Below are positions 23,666 to 34,069 of a DNA stretch of 64,000 nt, piece after piece (the first letter of the stretch is position 1; each line of letters begins with the position of its first letter). The notes beneath the pieces are model-generated. The model saw nothing but the letters and a program-made list of their open reading frames with translations. It was not told the DNA's origin and ran no database searches. This stretch comes from Aquilaria yunnanensis (taxonomy: Eukaryota > Streptophyta > Magnoliopsida > Malvales > Thymelaeaceae). The stretch lies in assembly GCA_039654915.1 (NCBI GenBank), contig CM077599.1, forward strand, positions 66,640,501 through 66,704,500, read 5' to 3'. Both the position numbers and the translations under genes were made by a program.

Positions 23666-24941
23666 CACTAAGATGCTTTTAAAACTCCCAGCTCCCACTC
23701 AAAACAAAACTCCTTAATCCTTATAGCCGAAATAATCTAGACACTTCTACATATATAGAGTTGTGGGTGCGACCTCAAGGCACACACACTAAGTCTCTTC
23801 TATTGAGGTTGTTAGACTCTCAATAGAAGATTGTCCTCTCCTCATAGTTTGAACTTCTTCAAACTTTCCTTGAACACATCAAGTACAAGTGTGTTGCTTA
23901 AACACATCAAGCTTTCTTGAACACATCAAGTTTTTCTTGAACACATCAAGTTTTGCCTTTCAGACCCCAGACATATGATACACTTCTTAATCACAATCAG
24001 TCTCTTTCTCTGAATTTCAACTCCTTGAAATCCATGATTGTATTAAGCATTGTGTACTCATTTAAATCACAATTCAATCTATCATACTACTCACAGTAAT
24101 ATGTGGGCCCAAGATTGAATTTAGTGAACGTGTACCATCTTAATGTCTTTCCTTTGAGCTTCAACTACTTAGGTCAATGAATTAACATGATCACCCAAAA
24201 GGAGGATACTCCAGTCTCATTTCTCTAAGACCTTCGACAACCAATCAAAGTGATCATAATTAACTCAACTTCCTAATAGCAAGCTATAGTCACTAAGAGT
24301 CTGATTTGAAGAATCTCACACTAAGCAAGAACAGAGACAACTTGCTTAAATTCTTCTATGGTCGTATTTCATGGTCATGGAACACTTGGAAACACATCCA
24401 TTAAAGTTCCAGAATACACTTCTAAGGTGTTTTACTCATGTCACTCCCACTTGGAGTGATCTTCATTCCAATTGAGGAGTGTGTCATTTCTCCCTCTTAA
24501 AACACCATTAAGTGTACTCCTCTTAACATATAAAAGGAGGACATGTCAATAACCATGAAATTTCTCCATGTAAGCCCTTGCTTACATCTAACATAGGCTA
24601 GGATGTATGAATGGTCATACAAACTGAATGCACCAAAGCATTGAACCTTGATTACTCATAATCTAGGCGACCATGAAAGGCTAAAGTGTCATGTGTTGGA
24701 GCATGACTCCCACTTAAATGTACCATTCATTTAAGTCTTTAGCCAGTCTCATCCTTAATCTTACACAAAGATCAAGGGCGAATGACTCGTGTGAGAAAGT
24801 CATTCTCTACCTATGTTTGACATGTTCATTTGTTCGTTGTGTTTTCTAAAATTGAACTGATTATTTCATAAAATAATCTATATTATCACAAAAATAATAC
24901 TTAACATGTGTGACACCAAAGAGGTGAAGTACATCCAACAT
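23666..24941 (-). other. 3' untranslated region of the Copia element
   Basis: About 1.28 kb without coding potential lie between the pol stop and the polypurine tract. It holds four copies of a 15-bp dyad, cttgaacacatcaag and close variants (about 23869-23950), each able to form a short hairpin. Confidence 0.75.
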
Positions 24942-27900
24942 TTACATTCTTCTAAGACCCATTGCTCTAACATGTCGAGCAAACACAAGTGGTGGCAATG
25001 GCTTAGTGAGAGGATCTGCCACCATCAGGTCTGTAGAAATGTACTCAATCCTAACTTCACCCTCTTCAATTGCATCCCTTACAAAGTTATATTTCATGCT
25101 AATGTGCTTGGTTTTTCCATGGTATTTGGGGTCCTTAGTATAAGCCATGGCTGCCATACTATCACTGTAGATAGTAATAGGTTTCTCAATAGAAACCTTG
25201 GACTCCAAATTCTTAAGAAAATAACCTAGCCAAAAGGCTTCTTGTACAGCTGAGGCACATGAAACAAATTCAGCCTCCATTGTGGACAATGCTGTACAAG
25301 TTTGCTTCTTACTACACCAAGTAGTAGCACCACCATTTAGCATGAAAAGATAACCAGATGTAGACTTGCTGGAGTCTCTATCCCCACCCCAATCAGCATC
25401 AGAATAGCCACGTAAACCAAGGTCTTTACCTTGGTAACAAAGCCAATAATCCTTAGTACCCTTGAGGTACCTTAGGATCCTCTTGACATTCTTCCAATGC
25501 TCCAGACCAGGGTTGGAAGAATATCGTGCTAAAAGACCAACCGCTTGGCTGATGTCTGGCCTTGTACATAACATGGCGTACATCAAGCTACCAATGGCAC
25601 TTAGGTAGGGAATCTGAGCCATCTCTTCCTTCTCCTTTGGAGTCTTAGGACATAAGTCCTCTCCAATCTTGCAACCATATGCAAGAGGTGTACTCATGGG
25701 CTTTGCATTTGTTAAGTTGAACCTTGCAAGAATCTTATCAATATAAGATTCTTGAGAAAGGGCCAATAGCCTTGCCTTTCTATTCCTCAGGATCTTCACC
25801 CCTAGAATAAAGGCAGCCTCTCCCATATCCTTCATGTCAAAGGTGGAAGACAACCATCCCTTGATGGTACTTAACAATGCAAGCCTATTACTTGCAATCA
25901 GTATATCATCTACATATAGAGTCAATACTGCAAAACTAGACCCAGAAGAGTACAAGTATACACAATGGTCTTCATGCATCATCACAAAGCCATAGTTTGT
26001 GATTGCATGGTGAAACTTCAAGTACCACTGTCTTGAAGCTTGCTTAAGACCATAGATAGACTTCTTTAGTCTACATACCTTGTCCTCTTGACCCTTTTGG
26101 ACAAACCCCTCAGGTTGTCTCATATATATCTCCTCACTCAATTCACCATTGAGAAAGGCGGTCTTTACATCCATCTGATGTAACTCTAAGTCTAGATTTG
26201 CCACAATGGCAAGTAATATCCTGATGGAAGTGAATTTCACAACAGGAGAGAAGGTGTCTTTGAAATCAACACCCTCCTTCTGTGTGAAACCCTTGGCCAC
26301 CAACCGGGCCTTGTATCTTTCGATACTTCCATCAGAGTTCACCTTGATCTTGAGAACCCACTTGTTCCCAATTGCCTTACGGCCTAGAGGAAGATCACTT
26401 AACTCCCAAACCCCATTGAGATGCATCGAATGCAACTCATCCTTCATTGCATTTAGCCACTCTTCCCTTTGTTCACCCTCAAGAGCCTCCTCAATGTTAC
26501 TTGGCTCATCTATCTCAGATGCAACCAAGTTTGCCTCACTATCCAGGATCCACCATTCTTTAGGTGGTCCAAATTTCCTCATTGATCTTCTCAATATAGG
26601 CTGAGATGGAGGCAACTCATGCTCCATCTCTTGAGGCTCAACATTTTGCCCTTGAGTATCCTCAACTCCCTCTTGAACAAAACCTTCCTCTTGGAAGTCT
26701 TGCTCATGTTGGTCCACAACAACAGGGATTTCTAGAGCCATTGCTCCACGTGGTTGAGGTACTCCCTCTAGAGTAGGTGCATGTGTCCCAAGTGTCCTTA
26801 TGACACTTGGTTGACCCTCATCTAGGATCTGGCTTAATGAGGTTAAGTCACCACACTCACCAACTTTGGGGAACTCATCCTCCACAAAGTTAGCATTCCT
26901 TGCATCAAAGATGTTCCCAATTTTGTGACTTACATCCAAGAACACATAACCCCTAGATTGTTCAGCATAACCAAGGAAGGCACACTTCCTCCCTCTTGGA
27001 CCCAACTTTCCCAAAGGGTGGTCCGTTATGTGAACATAAGCTAAACAACCCCAAGGGCGTAAATAGCTTAGGTTAGGAGTTTTCTTCTTCCATAACTCAT
27101 ATGGAGAAGAATTCACATTCTTGGTGGGTACTCTATTAAGGACATGAACTGCACACAGCAGTGCATCACTCCAATAAGTGATGTCTAAATTGGCCTTTGC
27201 CATCATGGAACGTACCATGTCCATAAGAGTTCTATTCTTCCTCTCAGACACTCCATTCTGTTGGGGTGTCCAAGGAAGGGTGAACTCCCTCTCAATACCT
27301 TTCAAGTCACAAAATGCTTTGAATGCATTAGATGTATACTCTCCACCCCTATCTGTCCTCAAGGACTTAATCTTCTTACCTACTTGGTTCTCAACCAAGT
27401 ACACATACTTCTCAAAGCATGCCAAGGCCTCTGCCTTGTTTCTGAGTAAGTAAATATGGGTGAATCGAGTATAATCATCTGTGAATGTGATGAAATACTT
27501 AAATCCATTGCTAGATTCAACCCTCATTGGCCCACACAGGTCAGAGTGAACTAAACTAAGTGCCTCACCTCTCCTAGTTGCTTTGCCAAAAGGCTTCCTT
27601 GTGGCTTTGCCTTCTAGGCATGATTGACAACTTGGAAGGACAACCTTGGTCAAGGAACCTAGCAAGCCACCCTTGGCTAGCTTGTTCATTCTATCTTGAC
27701 CAATATGACCTAACCTTTCATGCCATCTCATTTCATTTGTGACCTCTGTCACATAGCAACTAGGACTTGCAACAGAATGGTCAGTTGGCTTTAACTCATA
27801 AAGCCCATTATTAACTGAACAAGTGCACACTATCTGATTATCTTTAATAATAGACACACTATTATTAAAGAAATTAAAGCAATAATTGTACTTCAACATA

Positions 27901-28214
27901 CAACTTATAGAAATCAAATTTCTACAAATGTTTGGTACATACAATACATCTATTAGATACAAATATCCAATATCTATAGGAATCCTACATGTTCCTATGC
28001 CTTCCACTTCCAGCCTGGCATCATTTCCTACTGAAATGTGCTTAGCTCCTTTTGAGAGCTTCCTGTAGGCCACAAACCAGGACTTCTCCCGTGCTATGTG
28101 GTCTGTTGCTCCCGAGTCTACAATCCACAAAGAATTGCACTCAGTTAGTAATGTACATGACACAATACAATGGAAGTAGAAGGGTATGTATGTACCTTGG
28201 GTGGACCTTTGCAA
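24942..28214 (-). CDS. pol: Copia Pol: protease, integrase, reverse transcriptase, RNase H
   Basis: A 1090-codon open frame without stops. Protease: L-W-I-V-D-S-G-A-T-D-H (Asp about 33). Integrase: zinc site with His about 165 and 170 and Cys about 196 and 199, then catalytic Asp 225, Asp 288 and Glu 324, giving the D,D35E spacing. RT: about 590-830 with the Y-V-D-D-I-L-I-A catalytic box, then RNase H with G-Y-S-D-A-D-W and S-T-M-E-A-E. All catalytic residues are present. The true polyprotein begins in gag; the first 25 residues in this frame are probably not translated, because gag overlaps them in another frame and must be left by a -1 shift near 28150. Pol copies element RNA to cDNA and integrates it. 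Confidence 0.95.
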   Translation of the reverse strand: MQRSTQGTYIPFYFHCIVSCTLLTECNSLWIVDSGATDHIAREKSWFVAYRKLSKGAKHISVGNDARLEVEGIGTCRIPIDIGYLYLIDVLYVPNICRNLISISCMLKYNYCFNFFNNSVSIIKDNQIVCTCSVNNGLYELKPTDHSVASPSCYVTEVTNEMRWHERLGHIGQDRMNKLAKGGLLGSLTKVVLPSCQSCLEGKATRKPFGKATRRGEALSLVHSDLCGPMRVESSNGFKYFITFTDDYTRFTHIYLLRNKAEALACFEKYVYLVENQVGKKIKSLRTDRGGEYTSNAFKAFCDLKGIEREFTLPWTPQQNGVSERKNRTLMDMVRSMMAKANLDITYWSDALLCAVHVLNRVPTKNVNSSPYELWKKKTPNLSYLRPWGCLAYVHITDHPLGKLGPRGRKCAFLGYAEQSRGYVFLDVSHKIGNIFDARNANFVEDEFPKVGECGDLTSLSQILDEGQPSVIRTLGTHAPTLEGVPQPRGAMALEIPVVVDQHEQDFQEEGFVQEGVEDTQGQNVEPQEMEHELPPSQPILRRSMRKFGPPKEWWILDSEANLVASEIDEPSNIEEALEGEQREEWLNAMKDELHSMHLNGVWELSDLPLGRKAIGNKWVLKIKVNSDGSIERYKARLVAKGFTQKEGVDFKDTFSPVVKFTSIRILLAIVANLDLELHQMDVKTAFLNGELSEEIYMRQPEGFVQKGQEDKVCRLKKSIYGLKQASRQWYLKFHHAITNYGFVMMHEDHCVYLYSSGSSFAVLTLYVDDILIASNRLALLSTIKGWLSSTFDMKDMGEAAFILGVKILRNRKARLLALSQESYIDKILARFNLTNAKPMSTPLAYGCKIGEDLCPKTPKEKEEMAQIPYLSAIGSLMYAMLCTRPDISQAVGLLARYSSNPGLEHWKNVKRILRYLKGTKDYWLCYQGKDLGLRGYSDADWGGDRDSSKSTSGYLFMLNGGATTWCSKKQTCTALSTMEAEFVSCASAVQEAFWLGYFLKNLESKVSIEKPITIYSDSMAAMAYTKDPKYHGKTKHISMKYNFVRDAIEEGEVRIEYISTDLMVADPLTKPLPPLVFARHVRAMGLRRM

Positions 28215-28993
28215 TCCTTTGCAAAGTGTCCTTTATACCCACAGTTGAAGCACTTTAGCTTGCTTATGTCCCGTTTCTTCTTGAACCTTTTCTTAGAAGC
28301 AGGAACTTTTCCCTTGCCCTTCCTTGGCCCTCCTTTTCCACCATTCTTCTTCCATCCCTTCTGGATAGAAGATGAGGCAACATATGCCTTAGAATGGTCC
28401 TTGAGGGCCATTACCTCAGCCTCAAGGAGGAGGTGACGGGCAATGTCATCAAATGACATTATTTGAGGGTTATGGCGTAAGTTGACCTTCATCAACTGCC
28501 ATTCCTCATCAGGCAAGGAACGAATTATTGCTTGCACTTGTTGCTCATCAGTGAGCACATGCCCTGCCGTCTTGAGTTGGTGGATCATGCGTGACATCTC
28601 ACGCAAGTGAGCACTCATAGAGTGATCAGCACGCTTCACATAATTCTCAAACCTGAGAATCATCGAGCGTTGTTTCTCTACAGAAACATCTCCATACTTG
28701 GCCTTGACAGAGTCCCATATGGCCCTGGCCCCCTCAAGCATGGAGAATTCCACCATAATCTCATCCACCATAGTGGAAAGGAGAGTGACTCTACACATAG
28801 AGTTCTTCTTTAGGAATGCCTCATAGGAAGTCTTATCCTCTCCCTCAGCAGGAGGCATGATCTCTTGAGTGAGTACATTAAGAGTATCTTGCTCAGTTAA
28901 AATGAATTTGACTTTCTGTTGCCAAATTGAATAGTTTTCACCATCCAATTTAAGGTCACGGTTTAATTCAGCAACAATATTCTTACAAGCCAT
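28145..28993 (-). CDS. gag: Copia Gag with CCHC zinc knuckle
   Basis: A 282-codon frame starting M-A-C-K-N-I-V-A-E-L-N (ATG at 28993-28991). Residues of about 10-150 match the UBN2-type Gag domain of plant Copia elements (S-I-W-Q-Q-K-V, then the M-S-x-H-L-R-E-M-S region). A lysine-rich stretch precedes the zinc knuckle C-F-N-C-G-Y-K-G-H-F-A-K-D-C near residue 255. Gag packages element RNA in virus-like particles. The frame ends 70 nt inside the upstream extension of the pol frame, so translation into pol needs a -1 shift or another mechanism. Confidence 0.93.
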   Translation of the reverse strand: MACKNIVAELNRDLKLDGENYSIWQQKVKFILTEQDTLNVLTQEIMPPAEGEDKTSYEAFLKKNSMCRVTLLSTMVDEIMVEFSMLEGARAIWDSVKAKYGDVSVEKQRSMILRFENYVKRADHSMSAHLREMSRMIHQLKTAGHVLTDEQQVQAIIRSLPDEEWQLMKVNLRHNPQIMSFDDIARHLLLEAEVMALKDHSKAYVASSSIQKGWKKNGGKGGPRKGKGKVPASKKRFKKKRDISKLKCFNCGYKGHFAKDCKGPPKVHTYPSTSIVLCHVHY

Positions 28994-29246
28994 CTACATT
29001 GATGCAATTCACATGTTTTAGTTCAATTTACACAACAAGACTCAACAAAGCAACATGTGTATGAAAACAACTTCTAACATGCTCATATATGGCAAAAGAG
29101 ATGCATATAACATTCGATCAGAAATATACAAACATGCCTTCATTGTTTCATACACATATCCTTTATTAACCTTCATCGAAATCATACACATATGTATGAT
29201 CCTAAATCATGCTCACAACATGTAACATATACATATTCATGACCTA
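28994..29246 (-). other. 5' untranslated leader of the Copia element
   Basis: About 250 bp between primer site and gag ATG, AT-rich, with no upstream frame of note. Packaging signals would be expected here but cannot be recognised by eye. Confidence 0.7.
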
Positions 29247-29259
29247 GGCTCTGATACCA
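29247..29259 (-). promoter_or_regulatory. Primer-binding site of the Copia element, initiator tRNA-Met
   Basis: The minus strand reads TGGTATCAGAGCC two bases after the 5' LTR, the usual initiator tRNA-Met site of plant Copia elements. Confidence 0.9.
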
Positions 29260-29261
29260 AT

Positions 29262-30859
29262 TGAAGATTTTCAGGATCTCAATAATAACATACTCTTATG
29301 TTATTCATTTGTGTATATGCCACATGCATATAAGTTTTCCATACATATTGTCTCAAAAACAATATCTAGCATGCTATTTGAGTTCAACATGAATATAGAC
29401 ATACTTATCCAGTCAAACAAACTTAGCATGCCACTAAGATCATTCATAAAACTTAAATCCTTAGCATGCTACTAAAGCAAGAAAGGATGCGTACCTTCCT
29501 TTTTGATAGTCTTGTGCCGAAAAGGAAAAGGAAGGACTTGATCTTAGAGATACGCCTTGAGGCTTGAATTGAGATGAAGAATCTCAATGTAATTCCACCC
29601 ACAATGCTCTAAGAAAGTGTCTAATATTTCGGCTCTTTAAAGGAATGAAAGGAGGAACTTTTCTCTCAAGAAAAATGGTGCAAATTGAGTGTAAAATTCG
29701 TACACACAATGGCCAGCCACTAAAGGCTATTTATAGATGACCAAAAGGCACACCTTTACACCAAGAAAGGTGTCCTTTAAGCCAAAGAACACTTCCTTTG
29801 GCTAAGGGTCATGTATGGTGGCGAAAATACATGTCTTTTAGCCAAGGAACACTTCCTTTGGCCTATAACCACCCATAACTACCTTATGGGCGAAAATACA
29901 TGTCTTTTAAGTCAAGGAACACTTCCTTTGGCCTATAACCACCCATAACTACCTTATGGGCGAAAATACATGTCTTTTAAGTCTAAAGGACATCACATTT
30001 GGTGCAATAACCACCTCAACCACCTCCATGGCCGAACATACATGTCCATTCACCCAAGGAACACTTCCTTTGGATGAAAGGACATGTTCTTTTAGCCAAG
30101 ACTTATTTCTTTTGATGAAGAGACATACCTTTACACAAAAGATGTGTCTCTTGGTGGTTTTGAGCTAAAAACAAGGTGAGCTGGCACAAAGCTAGCTCAA
30201 TATGCTACTTATGCACCATTGAGCTCCTTTGAGCTCCAACCTAGCACCATGAACTAAGGTCCAGCTCCAAGAACTGACCTTGAGCTGGAGTTAGCTGCTT
30301 TCAGCTGAAGTAAACTGAAGTCCAGCTACACTCAGCTACCAAAAGCTGAAGTGAGCTGACTTGAGCTGAAGTCCAGCTACATTCAGCTACCATAAGCTGA
30401 AGTGAGCTGACTTGAGCTTACTTGAGCTAACTTGAGCTGAAGTCCAGCTACATTCAGCTACCATAAGCTGAAGTGAGCTGACTTGAGCTAACTTGAGCTG
30501 AAGTCCAGCTACATTCAGCTACCATAAGCTGAAGTGAGCTGACTTGAGCTGACTTGAGCTGAAGTCCAGCTACATTCAGCTACCATAAGCTGAAGTGAGT
30601 TGACTTGAGCTGACTTGAGCTAACTTGAGCTGAAGTCCAGCTACATTCAGCTACCATAAGCTGAAGTGAGCTGACTTGAGCTGACTTGAGCTAACTTGAG
30701 CTGAAGTCCAGCTACTTTGAGCTACTTATAGCTGAAGTGAGCTGACTTGAGCTAAGGGGAGCTACTTCTAGCTGCCTTAGATACCTTTTCAAGCTATAGT
30801 TAGCTCAACGAGCTCAAATCCTATCTTAAAAGGATCTTGGTGCGCCAAGAATTCCAACA
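29262..30859 (-). repeat. 5' LTR of the Copia element
   Basis: 1598 bp, identical by eye to 22056-23653 (offset 7206). The 70-bp repeats are at about 29843-29982, the minisatellite at 30302-30766 and the TATA box at 29736-29727 (minus). It would be the promoter of the element. Confidence 0.95.
30302..30766. repeat. Composite AGCT-rich minisatellite in the Copia 5' LTR
   Basis: Same array as 23096-23560, with the same order of 51-bp cores and 10-bp modules. In the active orientation it sits upstream of the LTR TATA box, where repeated motifs often act as enhancers. Confidence 0.95.
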
Positions 30860-31024
30860 GGAGTGTCCCCTTTTTGGCGCGATGGCTGACGCGTGGCAGC
30901 TTTTTATTGGCTGGGGTTGCATCGGTTACAGTGGGCGTGCCTTTTTATGCTTAGTAAGCAGTTATGGCGACACCTCGCCTTCGCGCAGCATTTATGACGC
31001 CGTTTCGCTTATCCCCCCTCGGCC

Positions 31025-31032
31025 TATATATA
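31025..31032 (+). promoter_or_regulatory. TATA box of the antisense gene in the Tat element
   Basis: TATATATA lies in a pyrimidine-rich GC context about 270 bp before the ATG at 31293, oriented with the antisense gene and opposite to the element's own transcription. No other candidate core promoter lies between here and the ATG. Confidence 0.5.
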
Positions 31033-31292
31033 CTTTGGTTCCTTCATAACCCCTTTTGCTTCTCCTTTTGCTCTCCTCTGTCTTTCAAGTGCTCCTGCCT
31101 TCTTCCTTGCTTTTCGCGGCGGTGCTGTTTAACGGGGTTTTTTCCGGCCACCTTTCACGACGGCGTTCTCAAATCCAGATTTTGACAAATCATTCGGTGG
31201 GTTTTTGATCTCCAAAGTCCTCTGATTTTTGCTTTTTCAAGCTTTTCAGAACTCATTTTTTGCCTTTTTCCGAACTCATTTTTCAGCCAACC

Positions 31293-33626
31293 ATGCCTAT
31301 CCCCGAGAGTTGGCAGCCTCTTCTTTCTCACCCTTGTTGCACCACTCTTGCAAAACTAGAGAAATGGAAGAAGAAGTTCTTCCTTCCCTCATATGCCACT
31401 ACAAGGTTGCCACGTTCTGACCAATTCATTTTTTCAAACCGTAGTGACGAGGTTACCATTTTCTGAGCCCAGCTGAAGGCCGGACTTCGGTACCCTCCGC
31501 CGAAGACGGTTTGCGAGTTTTGCGATTTCCATGGCATTACCGTAAACCAACTTCCGCCGAACTCGTACTGCTACTTCAACGCATTTCTTTGTATGTGTGG
31601 CGTTTTCAAAATAGAACCCCATTTCATTCTTTTTCTGCAGTACTATAAGCTCTTCGTGGTCCCGAATGGTGCCTTCTACTTTATGCTACCTCGGGGATCA
31701 GGGAGCAAAAAATATAAGTTCACCTTTGCCAACAAGGACAGCTGGCGAGGGTGGCAACAAAAGTTCTTTTTTCTGAAGAAGGAGGAGGCCTGGTCGCATG
31801 GTCCGACCAAATGGGCTCGGGGAAAGCTGGAGATGGACGTCGTTGACCCGAGGATATTGCTGACTCCCGAGTTGGCACCTATCTTCGCGGACTTCGACAG
31901 ACGGATCTGAGCAGTCTCCGACTGGGATTCCGAGGTCCCTTCGCGCCCTCTTTACCCTTTTCCCATTAACTGGAAGTTGATGACCGAAGAGGTCCTTCGG
32001 GAGCTAAAGGTGGTAAAGGAGCACAAGACGGACCTCGAGATGCCGGCTCCTGCCATTGCCGAGAAAGACTCTTAGCTGGTAAAGCTTCTTCGGAAGAAAG
32101 AGTCTTACGAAAGTTTTTATAAAAGTAAGTTATCTCCAAATCCCTTTTCTATATTTTCACCCTGGACTCACACTGATGTCTTCTTTCCTTTTCAGAGATG
32201 GGCGATGGTACTGCTGCCTTTTACAAATCGCTTTTCCTCGGCCAATCCGGGAAAGGTGAGCAGACAAAGAAGGCCGTCTCCCGAAGACAGAAAACGTCTG
32301 GTGCTGGGCCTTCTGTGGCCAAACGGGCGAAAAAGGATGCGCCCCCTCCTCTCCCAGAAATTCCCGAGGAGGTGGGCGAAGAGCCCGAAGCTGCTGCTGA
32401 CCCGCCTTCCGAGGTCGTTGCTGACCTCACTGTTCAGAGTCCCACTCCTTCAGCGACTCTTCTGGATGCTTTGGTAGAGGCCCCTTCTGCCGAAGAGCGA
32501 CGTAAAAGCAAGGGCAAGGGGATTTCTACCGAGGACGCTCGGGCTTCCGACGATGATGTCGCCGAGGTGCTAGCAGGTTTATTTTTCTAACAAACTGTGG
32601 TGCCTTCCTTTTTGTGGGTTTTGGGATTTTCTTGCCTTGACCAATTTTTTGTTTTTGCCATGCAGGGGAGATTTCATCTCCGGGTTGGGTGGCCGAGCAC
32701 GCTCGAAAGCGGGCCCTTCGGGATGCCTATATTCCGGAAGGGAAGGTCCCGAATGAGCCTTTCGACGCCTCCTTCAAGGCCATCGCGGAGGCTCACCCTG
32801 ACGATGACTCCCTTGCCGCGAAGGTCTCTGAGCACGCTGCCCAGGTACGCCTCTTGCCTTTGTGTTTTTCCCTCTGATTTCCTCTAAATGTCTACCTCTT
32901 CTTCTTTGCCTTACTAACTTTGTCTTTGCTTCTCTGCAGCTGCTGGGGTACACCGGTTTCCTTAGAGTTCGGGTGGCGAGGCAGGCGCTGTTCCGAGCCT
33001 CGGCCTTAGGCACCATAGACCAATATAAGGCCAAGTGCTCGGAACTGGCCACACAGAACGCGCAGCTGGCTCAATCTGCAGAAAAGGAGGTTGCTGCCGT
33101 TCGGGAAGAGTTCCTGAAGGAAAAGGAAGAACTTTTGAAGGACTCCTCCCAGAAGATTTCTGAACTCGGCTCCCAGGTGGCGGAGCTAATTTTGGAGAAC
33201 GAGGCAGTTCAAAAGGAGAAGTCAGAATCTGAGGCTCTCCTGGCGAAGGTGCTTGAAGAGAAAGCCACACTTCAAGCCGAGGTCGAGTCTTTGAAGAAGG
33301 AGCCGGAGAAGAAGAAGATGAAGGCGCTGAAGAAGAATGTTGCCGATCTGAAGGAGGACCTTGAAGACCTCGGTGTCGAGAGGGACAAATCCAACCAGAT
33401 GACCAAAGTTGGTTTTCAAGACAGGTTTTGCCTCGCTCGGTATCAAGTTCTTCAAAGGTTCCCAGATTTGGACCTTTCTTTTTTTGAGGCTCTGAACATT
33501 CCCGAGGGGCCTCGGTGGTCTTGGTCCAAGATCGAGCATCTGAACCTGCCCCCTTTGCTTTCGGCGCCGAAGGTTGTGGAGAAGTACGCAGGAGCTGGTG
33601 GCTCCTGGGATGCCGAGAATCCTTAG
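31293..33626 (+). pseudogene. Antisense spliced ORF of the Tat element ('putative gypsy type transposon' family), broken
   Basis: The gene runs opposite to gag-pol, between integrase and 3' LTR. Frame and splice signals give four exons: 31293-32124, 32196-32576, 32666-32844, 32940-33626. The introns (71, 89, 95 bp) are GT-AG with in-phase joins. Exon 1 carries the domain annotated in plants as putative gypsy-type transposon/Transposase_28 (A-G-L-R-Y-P-P-P, N-Q-L-P-P-N-S). Exon 2 is acidic and Pro/Ser rich. Exon 4 is a long Glu/Lys coiled coil (about 33010-33400) with a C-terminal globular end. Exon 1 has three in-frame stops (31464 TGA, 31908 TGA, 32073 TAG). Its function in the family is unknown. 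It resembles the aORFs described for Tat elements such as Grande. Confidence 0.75.
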
Positions 33627-33713
33627 TTTGTTCTAGGGCCCTTTGCCTTATTTTCATTTTCTTTTGTGCTTCTTCTTCTGGCAATCTTCCTTCTTTGTAA
33701 GCAAATTTATCTT

Positions 33714-33719
33714 AATAAA
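33714..33719 (+). terminator. Polyadenylation signal of the antisense gene
   Basis: AATAAA lies 88 bp after the antisense gene's stop codon, preceded by a T-rich stretch. Spacing and orientation suit that transcript. Confidence 0.55.
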
Positions 33720-34069
33720 AGACTTTTTTAGAAAATTTGGCTAAGTATCTTTGCGAGATTTTTCGTTTCCCTTGGTCCCGAACTCATTCGCTCAAGAGAC
33801 TTTGGAAAACCTTATCTACGCTTAGCATAGCGACCTTCTTCGCGAAATCTTGACTTGTACAACTTATGCCCAAGAATTTTGGCTAAGTCTTTTGCCAGGT
33901 TTTCTCCATTGTCCCGAATACGTTCGCTCAAGAGACTTCGGAAAACCTTATCTGGTCAGTCACTTTTGCAGAATTTGCACCTCTTATGCTTAAGATTTTT
34001 TGGCTAAGAAACTTTCGTACTTAGAGAATTTTTTCCAACTTGTACAGCACAATCTTCTTCGCCGAGATC
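33720..34069. other. Spacer between the convergent pol and antisense gene of the Tat element
   Basis: About 350 bp without coding signal. It contains a diverged internal repeat (ttggctaagt..., cgctcaagagactt.ggaaaaccttatct at about 33788 and 33914), spaced about 126 bp. Confidence 0.6.

Larger units (their letters stand above)
22056..30859 (-). mobile_element. Young, nearly intact Ty1/Copia retrotransposon
   Basis: LTRs 22056-23653 and 29262-30859 are both 1598 bp with no mismatch seen on reading, starting TGAAGATTTT and ending ATTCCAACA. Perfect ggagt duplications flank the element (22051-22055, 30860-30864). The minus strand holds a primer site (29259-29247), gag (28993-28145), pol (28214-24942, integrase before RT as in Copia), about 1.3 kb of 3' untranslated sequence and a polypurine tract. 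Identical LTRs mean recent insertion, since the two copies are equal at integration. Both frames are uninterrupted, but gag and pol differ in frame by one base. The sublineage was not assigned. Confidence 0.95.

Noticed and set aside
28140..28195. A conventional intron joining Copia gag to pol
   Set aside because: The only phase-consistent GT-AG pair I found removes 56 nt with the acceptor five bases after the branch-point-like TACTAAC, too short and too close for a normal plant intron. It is kept only as an option in the findings.
32962..33684. 240-codon minus-strand frame
   Set aside because: It is the reverse shadow of the GC-rich coiled-coil exon of the antisense gene; its composition is low-complexity and no motif is present.
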